Shown in pieces: positions 15,501-21,295 of a DNA stretch of 21,295 nucleotides (position 1 is its first letter; each line of letters begins with the position of its first letter). Both the position numbers and the translations under genes were made by a program. Below the pieces are notes generated by a model. That model saw only the letters and a list, made by a program, of their open reading frames with translations. It made no database searches and was not told the DNA's origin. Source of the stretch: RGIG8597 sp045133795 (GTDB lineage: Bacteria; Spirochaetota; GWE2-31-10). The DNA lies in NCBI GenBank assembly GCA_045133795.1, contig JBGUUT010000112.1, forward strand, positions 1 through 21,295, read 5' to 3'.

Positions 15501-17012
15501 ATGAAAAAGAAACATATTTTATTTTTTTACGGATCAATCCTTGTTGCTATAAATTTCTTAGCGGTTTTTTTTACTAATTCACTTGTATCCTATGTATCTG
15601 ATGTAGAACTTTTTAATTTGATAAAGGACTCTTTATCAAATAATAACTTTTTACGTATCGTTATGGCTGCAATTCCTTTTGTCGTTCCCTGTGCATTGTG
15701 TACTGTTTATGCAAAAAATCATAATTGGAATGATGTTCAACAGAAAAAAAAGCTTCTGGTAAACACACCTTTGGTTTTTTCTTTAATAGGGATTTCCGGC
15801 TGGACAACAGGACTTGCTATAAATATTATTCTTATTTTTTATTTAAAACTTAAAATCGGTTTTTCTGCCTTAAGTATAATTCTGGATTATACATTTCCTC
15901 ATATCTTTTTGATGATTTTTACCTTTATGGGTACTTTTTTTATTTTAGAAACAATAAACAGAAAGTTTGTTCTTCCTCGCTTTATCCCTGACGGTCATAT
16001 TTCAGAAATTAAAGGTGTAATAAATCCGTCCATTACTTTGATTTATATTTTATTGTATATTACTATTTGTCTGTTCCCTTGTTTTATTCTTTCTTCAACT
16101 TTAATACGCAATTTAAATATTACTCTTCCCGCTCAAAATTTGGCAAACATAATTATCCTTATGGGAATAGTTTTTACCTTAAATCTTTTATTGACTATCG
16201 TAATTTCTCGTTTTTATTCAAAACCGCTTTTACGACTGAAAGATTGTGCTCAAAATATTGCCAACGGAAATTACGATATCCGCACGGGAATTACAACCGG
16301 GGATGAATTGGGAGTATTAAGTGATACATTTAACGATATGGCTGTTTCCCTGCAAGAAAAAGAACTTATGTATGAGACATTCGGAAAAGTTGTTACTCCG
16401 GAAATTCGAAATTGGCTTTTGCAAGGAAACACAAAGCTTGGCGGCGAAACTGTTTGTGCCACAATTCTTTTTTGCGATATCAGAGGCTTTACTTCTCTTT
16501 CGGAGCAAATAAAACCGGAACAGGTCGTAAAATTATTGAATAAATATTTTTTCGCTATGGAACAATGCATTGTCAAACACAACGGAATTATCAATAAATA
16601 CATCGGGGATGCAATTATGGCTATTTTCGGCGTACCTGTGCCAAATGAAAAACAAGCCATTGATGCCTACAAATGTTGTCTCGATATGCGAAAAACATTA
16701 ACTGAACTCAATAAAGAACTTGAAAATGAAAACTTACCGCCTATAAAATTCGGAATCGGACTTCACACGGGAAATGTGCTTGCAGGAAATATCGGATCAA
16801 ACAGCAGAATGGAATATACCGTAATCGGTGATGCCGTAAATGTTGCAAGTCGAATTGAATCTTTGTGCAAAGAATATAATTGCGACTTACTTATTTCAGA
16901 AACTACGGCAGAAGGAATCATCGCCAACGAAAGCTTTTCATCTCAGTTAAAATCAATAGGTGAAACTCAAATCCGCGGTCGAAAAACAGCCATAAGCATT
17001 TACAAGGGATAA
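15501..17012 (+). CDS. Membrane adenylate cyclase with HAMP domain (class III), copy 1
   Basis: Makes cAMP from ATP at the inner membrane, probably in response to a signal sensed by its membrane part. The 503-residue protein has about six hydrophobic segments in residues 6-237, a HAMP linker (about 236-290, RFYSKPLLRLKDCAQNIANG), then a class III cyclase domain (about 315-503). All key residues are present: metal-binding D326 (FCDIRGFT) and D370 (YIGDAIMA), adenine-selecting K366 with T440 (the class IIIb combination), and transition-state N447 and R451 in VNVASRIES. This favours cAMP over cGMP. It is not preceded by a Shine-Dalgarno sequence, and its promoter geometry predicts a leaderless mRNA. 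A close paralogue follows at 17244. Confidence 0.93.
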   Translation: MKKKHILFFYGSILVAINFLAVFFTNSLVSYVSDVELFNLIKDSLSNNNFLRIVMAAIPFVVPCALCTVYAKNHNWNDVQQKKKLLVNTPLVFSLIGISGWTTGLAINIILIFYLKLKIGFSALSIILDYTFPHIFLMIFTFMGTFFILETINRKFVLPRFIPDGHISEIKGVINPSITLIYILLYITICLFPCFILSSTLIRNLNITLPAQNLANIIILMGIVFTLNLLLTIVISRFYSKPLLRLKDCAQNIANGNYDIRTGITTGDELGVLSDTFNDMAVSLQEKELMYETFGKVVTPEIRNWLLQGNTKLGGETVCATILFCDIRGFTSLSEQIKPEQVVKLLNKYFFAMEQCIVKHNGIINKYIGDAIMAIFGVPVPNEKQAIDAYKCCLDMRKTLTELNKELENENLPPIKFGIGLHTGNVLAGNIGSNSRMEYTVIGDAVNVASRIESLCKEYNCDLLISETTAEGIIANESFSSQLKSIGETQIRGRKTAISIYKG

Positions 17013-17079
17013 AATTTTGTACAACACCTATTTCGATTTTATACATAAATTCAGATAAATAAAGTTTTGGATATAAAAA

Positions 17080-17190
17080 ATGAACATAGAAACATTGTGC
17101 GACAAAATCGAATTACAAGCAGAAATCAAAACACAAGTTTTAGAATTCACAAATAATTTTGATTTTTTTTGCTTACTGCCGGAGAATTAA
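17080..17190 (+). pseudogene. Short ORF, possible N-terminal remnant of an acyltransferase-domain protein
   Basis: A 36-codon frame lies between the two cyclase genes. It starts MNIETLCDKIELQAEIKTQV and ends FDFFCLLPEN. From memory, the first 30 or so residues resemble the N-terminus of GNAT/acyltransferase-domain proteins of gut Firmicutes and treponemes, which are several hundred residues long. If so, the rest has been lost. The ribosome binding site is weak (GGA 9 bases upstream). Its downstream end runs up to the promoter of the second cyclase. It could instead be a true small protein. Confidence 0.4.
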
Positions 17191-17207
17191 AAATCTCACA
17201 ATCTTCA

Positions 17208-17236
17208 TTGACACCGATATTTCCTTGACTTAAAAT
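17208..17236 (+). promoter_or_regulatory. Promoter of the second adenylate cyclase gene, leaderless geometry
   Basis: TTGACA (17208-17213), 17 bases, then TAAAAT (17231-17236), then 7 bases to the ATG at 17244. Spacing is identical to that before copy 1. The 7 bases are C-rich and hold no ribosome binding site. Confidence 0.78.
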
Positions 17237-17243
17237 CGCCCCC

Positions 17244-18758
17244 ATGAAAATAAAAAAAATCTTAGGGTATTACGGATTAATTCTTTTTGCGATAAATGCT
17301 TTAGCACTTTTTCTTACTTATTCACTTGTATCTAATGTATTAACTGACACAAAGGTTTTAAATATTATGAATGAGTTTATTGCAAATAGAAAAAAATTAA
17401 ATTTTATTTTGGAAACAATTCCTTTTACTGTGCCTTTTTTATTTTGTTTTGCATACACAAAAAAACTTGTTGAAAGTAATAATATTCAACAACGAAAAAA
17501 ACTCTTAGTCAATTTGCCCTTTGCTTATTCCTTAATAGGAATTTCCGGTTGGTTTATAGGATTTATTGTAGACTTTTGTTTTACTTTTTATTTCAAATTA
17601 AAATACGATCTTTCTATTCTAAATCATATTCTAGCACTTTCATTTTGCTATGTGTTTATGATAATTTTTACTTTTATGGGAGCTTTCTTTGTATTGGAAA
17701 CAATAAACAGAAAATATGTTCTTCCACATTTTATTCCTGACGGGCATATTTCAGAAATAAAAGGCGTCTTATCTCCATCCATAACTTTTATTTATATTCT
17801 ATTGTATATCACAATTTGTATATTTCCTTGTTGTCTTATTTTTTTCGGTTTCATAATTAATTCAGGTTTTGAGTTTTCCAGTCAAAATATTAAATCAATA
17901 ATTTTGATAAGTATAATTTTATTCTTAACTTTTTTGCTGACTATTGTAATTGCACGATTTTATTCAAAACCGCTTTTACGATTGAAAGATTGTGCTCAAA
18001 ATATTGCCAACGGAAACTACGATATCCGCACGGGAATTACAACCGGAGACGAACTGGGAGTATTGAGCGACACATTTAATGACATGGCTGTTTCCTTAAA
18101 AGAAAAGGAACTTATGTATGATACTTTCGGTAAGGTCGTTACGCCGGAAATTCGAAATTGGCTTTTGCAGGGGAATACAAATCTCGGCGGAGAAACAGTT
18201 TGTGCCACAGTTCTTTTTTGCGACATCAGAGGCTTTACGACTTTGTCTGAGCAAATCAATCCAAAGCAAGTTGTCAGTTTGTTGAATAAATATTTTTCCG
18301 GCATGGAACAATGCATTGTCAAACACAACGGTATTATCAACAAATATATCGGGGATGCAATTATGGCAATTTTCGGCGTTCCGTTGGCAAATGAAAACCA
18401 AGCTCTCGATGCTTACAAATGCTGCCTTGATATGCGAAAAAAATTAACAGAACTCAACAAAGAATTAGAAGCTGAAAATTTACCTTCGATAAAATTCGGA
18501 ATCGGACTTCACACGGGAAATGTACTTGCAGGAAACATCGGTTCAAACAGCAGAATGGAATATACCGTAATCGGCGATACCGTAAATGTTGCAAGCCGAA
18601 TAGAATCTTTGTGCAAAGAATACGACTGTGATTTATTGCTTTCAGAAACAACTGTAGAAAAAATAAATAACAGCGGCGAAGCTTTTCCACAGTTAAAATC
18701 AATAGGTGAAACTCAAATCCGCGGTCGAAAAACAGCAATGAACATTTACAAGGGATAA
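17244..18758 (+). CDS. Membrane adenylate cyclase with HAMP domain (class III), copy 2
   Basis: Paralogue of the preceding cyclase, 504 residues, with the same plan: about six membrane segments, HAMP linker, class III catalytic domain. FCDIRGFT, NKYIGDAIMAIFG, EYTVIGDTVN and ASRIESL keep the metal, adenine and transition-state residues, so it should be active. The HAMP stretch differs from copy 1 at only about three of sixty residues, whereas the first 230 residues are clearly more divergent. The two probably sense different inputs but share output. It lies 9 bases ahead of the HAD phosphatase gene and is likely co-transcribed with it. Its promoter predicts a leaderless mRNA. Confidence 0.93.
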   Translation: MKIKKILGYYGLILFAINALALFLTYSLVSNVLTDTKVLNIMNEFIANRKKLNFILETIPFTVPFLFCFAYTKKLVESNNIQQRKKLLVNLPFAYSLIGISGWFIGFIVDFCFTFYFKLKYDLSILNHILALSFCYVFMIIFTFMGAFFVLETINRKYVLPHFIPDGHISEIKGVLSPSITFIYILLYITICIFPCCLIFFGFIINSGFEFSSQNIKSIILISIILFLTFLLTIVIARFYSKPLLRLKDCAQNIANGNYDIRTGITTGDELGVLSDTFNDMAVSLKEKELMYDTFGKVVTPEIRNWLLQGNTNLGGETVCATVLFCDIRGFTTLSEQINPKQVVSLLNKYFSGMEQCIVKHNGIINKYIGDAIMAIFGVPLANENQALDAYKCCLDMRKKLTELNKELEAENLPSIKFGIGLHTGNVLAGNIGSNSRMEYTVIGDTVNVASRIESLCKEYDCDLLLSETTVEKINNSGEAFPQLKSIGETQIRGRKTAMNIYKG

Positions 18759-18767
18759 AAATAATTT

Positions 18768-19415
18768 ATGAAAAATATTTTATTCGATTTAGACGGAACA
18801 ATAAGTAATTCAAAAGATGGGATTACAAAATGCGTTCAATATGCGTTGCAGAGTTTTGATATTTACGAAGATAATTTAAACAAACTGGAAGCTTTTATCG
18901 GGCCGCCGCTAGTTGATAGCTTTATGAAATATTATAATTTTTCGGAAACAAAAGCGAAAGAAGCAACAACGAAATATAGACAACGATATTCCGAAATCGG
19001 TGTACATGAAGCTGAAATTTATCCGAATGTAGAAAAATGTTTAATAAAACTAAAAAATGAGAATTTCTTTATCGGGTTGGCATCTTCAAAACCGGAAAAT
19101 TTTTGCAAAACCGTTTTGGCGGATTTTAATATTATTCAATACTTTGATGATATTGCAGGAGCGACATTAGACGGTAAAATCAGTTCAAAAAAAGATGTAC
19201 TGGAAGAAGTTTTTTTAAGGAATAATAATCTGAAGAAAGAAGATTCATTGTTAATCGGGGATACGGTTTACGATGTTCTCGGTGCAAAATATGCCGGAAT
19301 ATCTTGTATCGGAGTTTCTTATGGTTTCGGAAACGTTGAAGAAATGAAAAAAGCCGGAGCAATAGCTGTCATAGACGATATTCTGGAATTGATTGATTTA
19401 TTAAAAAGCTTATAG
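18768..19415 (+). CDS. HAD-family phosphatase (phosphoglycolate phosphatase-like)
   Basis: Soluble phosphomonoesterase of the haloacid dehalogenase superfamily, 215 residues. Motif I is FDLDGT with nucleophile D7 and acid D9. An alpha-helical cap follows, containing FIGPPL. Motif II is LASSKP, the motif III lysine lies in ISSKKDV, and motif IV is GDTVYD (D165, D169). The overall form fits the Gph/PpaX/nucleotidase-like subgroup. The substrate cannot be assigned from sequence. AAGGGA, at the very end of the upstream cyclase gene, is 12 bases before the ATG and may serve as ribosome binding site. The 9-base gap implies co-transcription with the second cyclase. No strong terminator follows, only a weak AAGCT/AGCTT stem at the stop codon. 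Confidence 0.88.
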   Translation: MKNILFDLDGTISNSKDGITKCVQYALQSFDIYEDNLNKLEAFIGPPLVDSFMKYYNFSETKAKEATTKYRQRYSEIGVHEAEIYPNVEKCLIKLKNENFFIGLASSKPENFCKTVLADFNIIQYFDDIAGATLDGKISSKKDVLEEVFLRNNNLKKEDSLLIGDTVYDVLGAKYAGISCIGVSYGFGNVEEMKKAGAIAVIDDILELIDLLKSL

Positions 19416-19465
19416 CTTCATTTTTAAAAATAAAAACCATAATCGTTCGGAGTAAATACCGAGCA

Positions 19466-19580
19466 AGGCTAAATGGAACAATGTGTTCAAGCTAGCTCGA
19501 ACGGTGTCTCCAAGCTAGTTCGAACGGTGTCTTCAGGCTAGCTCGAACGATGTCTTCAGGCTAAATGGAAAAGTGTGTTG
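19466..19580. repeat. Five tandem copies of a 23-bp repeat
   Basis: Units start at 19466, 19489, 19512, 19535 and 19558. Units 2-4 share the pattern A(A/G)GCTAG(C/T)TCGAAC followed by G(G/A)TGTCT. Units 1 and 5 are a variant with AGGCTAAATGGAA. The outer units therefore resemble each other and the inner three form a core. The period is not a multiple of three and no frame covers it, so it is non-coding. A 23-bp period is close to two helical turns, which would place bound protein on one face of the DNA. Confidence 0.9.
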
Positions 19581-19610
19581 TACAATTAAAAAAAATCATA
19601 AATTACAAAT

Positions 19611-19628
19611 GTTTCTATTGACAGTAAC
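19611..19628 (+). promoter_or_regulatory. Upstream operator-like half-conserved palindrome of trpB
   Basis: GTTTCTATTGACAGTAAC overlaps the -35 box. It has the same 18-base plan as the perfect palindrome at 19650-19667, with two mismatches between the arms. The two centres are 39 bases apart. Confidence 0.5.
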
Positions 19629-19646
19629 AAAAGAAAGTAATATATA
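19618..19646 (+). promoter_or_regulatory. trpB promoter
   Basis: TTGACA (19618-19623), 17 bases, then TATATA (19641-19646). The start is expected near 19653, giving a 5' UTR of about 70 bases. Confidence 0.85.
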
Positions 19647-19649
19647 GAT

Positions 19650-19667
19650 GTTACTATCAATAGTAAC
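19650..19667 (+). promoter_or_regulatory. Perfect palindrome at the trpB transcription start
   Basis: GTTACTAT-ca-ATAGTAAC, with 8-base arms and no mismatch, covers the expected start site. This is a classic position for a repressor operator. TrpR is a candidate because of the gene and the ACTA/TAGT cores, but the spacing differs from the E. coli trp operator. Confidence 0.7.
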
Positions 19668-19722
19668 GTATTACACGGATAGCAATTTAAATATTTATAG
19701 AAATAAAATAACGGAGCATAAT

Positions 19723-20931
19723 ATGGAATACTTAAAACAATTTCCCGACAAAAACGGATATTTTGGAGAATTCGGCGGTTCATTTGTACCGGAAGTTCTT
19801 CAAAAAGAAATGGATAAAATCACAAAGGCATATTACACAATCAGTAAATCTCACGATTTTATAAATGAATTACGCAGTATCAGAAAACATTTTCAAGGTC
19901 GCCCGACACCGGTTTACTATTGTCGACGATTGTCTGAAAAATACGGCGGACGTATTTACCTGAAACGTGAAGATTTGAATCACACCGGAGCTCACAAATT
20001 AAACCATTGTATGGGTGAAGCTTTGCTTGCAAAGTATATGGGCAAGAAAAAAGTTATTGCGGAAACCGGAGCCGGTCAACACGGAGTTGCTCTTGCTACG
20101 GCAGCGGCTTACTTTGGGTTGGAATGTGAAATTCACATGGGCGAAGTCGACATCGCAAAAGAACATCCGAATGTAGTTCGTATGAAATTGCTCGGTGCAA
20201 AGGTTGTGCCTGTAACTCACGGACTTAAAACATTAAAAGAAGCTGTAGATTCAGCATTTGAAGCTTATTTAAAAGACCCGGAAAACAGTATTTACTGTAT
20301 CGGTTCTGTTGTAGGACCTCATCCGTTCCCGATGATGGTGCGTGACTTCCAGCATGTAATCGGTGTAGAAGCTCGTGAACAATTTTTGGAAATGACAGGT
20401 GAATTGCCGGACGAAGTAACGGCTTGTGTCGGCGGCGGTTCGAATGCAATGGGAATGTTCAGCGGATTTTTGGATGATGACGGCGTTCGTCTTACAGGTG
20501 TAGAGCCTTCCGGACGATCATTAAAAATGGGAGACCATGCAGCAAGTCTTTCTTACGGTACACCGGGAATTCTTCACGGATTCAAAACTTATCTTTTACA
20601 AAACGAAAACGGCGAACCGGCACCTGTTTACTCGATTTCCAGCGGACTTGATTATCCGGGTAGCGGTCCTGAACATTGTATGTTAAAAGATACCGGTCGT
20701 ATTCAATACACTGTTGCAAGTGACCAAGAATGTTTGGAAGCTTTTTATACTCTTTGCCGCTTAGAAGGAATTATTCCGGCATTAGAAAGTGCTCATGCTG
20801 TAGCATACGCCATGAAAGCAGCTCAAGAACGCCCGGAAGAATCAATTTTAGTTTGTCTTTCCGGACGAGGAGATAAAGACATCGACTTTGTTGTGGACAA
20901 TTACGGTACCGGCGAAGATTATTTGAAATAA
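19723..20931 (+). CDS. trpB: Tryptophan synthase beta chain
   Basis: Pyridoxal-phosphate enzyme that joins indole and L-serine to make tryptophan. I place the start at 19723 (402 residues): GGAG lies 6 bases upstream, and the protein then begins MEYLKQFPDKNGYFGEFGGS as the family does. An ATG 75 bases earlier falls inside the operator and is not credible. PLP lysine K92 is in HTGAHKLN, catalytic E114 in AETGAGQHG, phosphate-binding GGGSN at 237-241, and SGRGDKD at the end. NVVRMKLLGA and GVEPSGRSLKMG are somewhat unlike the common enterobacterial form. There is no trpA, trpC or trpF beside it and a terminator follows at once, so it is transcribed alone. It may work with a distant trpA or salvage free indole. 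Confidence 0.95.
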   Translation: MEYLKQFPDKNGYFGEFGGSFVPEVLQKEMDKITKAYYTISKSHDFINELRSIRKHFQGRPTPVYYCRRLSEKYGGRIYLKREDLNHTGAHKLNHCMGEALLAKYMGKKKVIAETGAGQHGVALATAAAYFGLECEIHMGEVDIAKEHPNVVRMKLLGAKVVPVTHGLKTLKEAVDSAFEAYLKDPENSIYCIGSVVGPHPFPMMVRDFQHVIGVEAREQFLEMTGELPDEVTACVGGGSNAMGMFSGFLDDDGVRLTGVEPSGRSLKMGDHAASLSYGTPGILHGFKTYLLQNENGEPAPVYSISSGLDYPGSGPEHCMLKDTGRIQYTVASDQECLEAFYTLCRLEGIIPALESAHAVAYAMKAAQERPEESILVCLSGRGDKDIDFVVDNYGTGEDYLK

Positions 20932-20946
20932 TTTTTTTTCACAAAA

Positions 20947-20972
20947 AGAAGCGGAGAAATCCGCTTTTTTTA
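20947..20972 (+). terminator. Rho-independent terminator of trpB
   Basis: AAGCGGA (20949-20955), a GAAA loop, TCCGCTT (20960-20966) and a T-run. It lies 17 bases beyond the trpB stop. Confidence 0.93.
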
Positions 20973-21025
20973 TTTTCTCACTTTTTTACATACAGATTTT
21001 TTCAATCTTACCATGTGTCAGGAAC

Positions 21026-21163
21026 AAACTTTGGTTCAAAGTTTTATAAAACCTTTCAGGTTTAAAGTTTCATTCGCCGACAAGTCGGCGTTTGAGAATC
21101 GTTTTGGGTTCAAAACTTTATAAACCGTTGGAGGTTTAAAGTTTCATTCGTCGACAAGTCGAC
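21026..21163. repeat. Two tandem copies of a compound hairpin repeat, about 74 bp each
   Basis: Copy 1: AAACTTTG-gtt-CAAAGTTT (21026-21044), AAACCT-ttc-AGGTTT (21049-21063), a linker AAAGTTTCATTC, and CGCCGAC-aa-GTCGGCG (21075-21090). Copy 2: GTTTTG/CAAAAC (21101-21116), AAACC/GGTTT (21122-21137), the same linker, and GTCGAC-aa-GTCGAC (21150-21163). The stems vary while pairing is kept, for example GCCGAC against GTCGAC with matching changes on both arms. Such compensatory change implies that the fold matters. The left-edge element at 4-64 is a third copy in the opposite orientation. Confidence 0.85.
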
Positions 21164-21295
21164 ACAAATATTAATTATTGTTCAAAGAACAACGAGGTTT
21201 TAAGGGGGATTTCTCTTTTTTTGTAATCAAAACTGGTTTTGGCTTGCAGACACGGTGAGCATGGAACATTACATTCGGTTTTTCCCGATAGGAAA
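21164..21295. other. Intergenic sequence, no gene recognised
   Basis: It contains a short inverted repeat TTGTTC-aaa-GAACAA (21178-21192). A minus-strand frame enters from the right edge and ends at 21171, but it has no recognisable protein character. I see no convincing gene, promoter or terminator here. Confidence 0.5.

Noticed and set aside
16271..16660. 129-codon minus-strand ORF opposite the cyclase domain
   Set aside because: It mirrors the conserved cyclase codons, and a matching shadow appears opposite copy 2 (18017-18343). This is an antisense artefact of the shared sequence.
19400..19430. Terminator after the HAD gene
   Set aside because: Only a 5-bp AAGCT/AGCTT stem overlapping the stop codon, with an interrupted T-run. 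Too weak to list as a feature.
19466..19580. CRISPR-like array
   Set aside because: The repeats are directly adjacent without spacers, and no cas gene is near.
19648..19722. Upstream ATG that would extend TrpB by 25 residues
   Set aside because: It lies inside the promoter/operator palindrome before the expected transcription start and has no ribosome binding site. The added residues are unlike TrpB, and a good GGAG precedes 19723.
21171..21295. Minus-strand frame entering from the right edge
   Set aside because: Its composition is unlike a protein domain, it has no ribosome binding site in view, and it lies next to repeats. Too weak to call as a gene.

Overview
The window is AT-rich bacterial DNA. 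It most resembles a host- or gut-associated Treponema (Spirochaetes). The grounds are inference: a large spirochaete-style lipoprotein amylase, membrane/HAMP class III adenylate cyclases, a lone trpB, and an archaeal-type early shikimate gene pair. No rRNA, tRNA, CRISPR array or insertion sequence was found.

Layout. (1) 1-247: a partial, apparently frameshifted gene leaves the left edge. It carries a palindromic repeat that recurs at the right edge. (2) 271-4710, minus: a 1479-residue lipoprotein GH13 amylase with its own terminator. (3) 4850-11102, minus: a surface-polysaccharide operon transcribed GT2 - Wzx-like flippase - GT-A-like transferase - GT4 - rfbA - rfbB. (4) 11290-13520, minus: an operon of ADH synthase and 3-dehydroquinate synthase II, preceded by a 360-base leader. 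(5) 13538-15355, minus: lepA. (6) 15464-19415, plus: two paralogous membrane adenylate cyclases and a HAD phosphatase. (7) 19466-20972, plus: a 23-bp tandem repeat and a monocistronic trpB with a strong promoter and two operator-like palindromes. (8) 21026-21163: two copies of the hairpin repeat.

The most exciting element is the leader of the ADH synthase operon. It has a TTGACA-17-TATAAG promoter, a good ribosome binding site, and a 25-codon leader peptide with ten Phe/Tyr codons in twelve. A U-tailed 14-bp terminator follows, and an alternative antiterminator pairs with the same strand of that terminator. This is the architecture of classical Phe/Tyr transcription attenuation. Here it controls archaeal-type entry enzymes of aromatic biosynthesis, which argues that the pair feeds the shikimate pathway. 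A second terminator lies directly behind the first.

Two other regulatory points stand out. Both adenylate cyclase genes have a consensus promoter placed exactly so that transcription should start at the ATG, giving leaderless mRNAs. The lone trpB has a perfect palindrome at its expected transcription start and a degenerate copy over its -35 box. Aromatic metabolism (regions 4 and 7), envelope polysaccharide (3), starch use (2) and cAMP signalling (6) are thus side by side, with no sign that they form one system.
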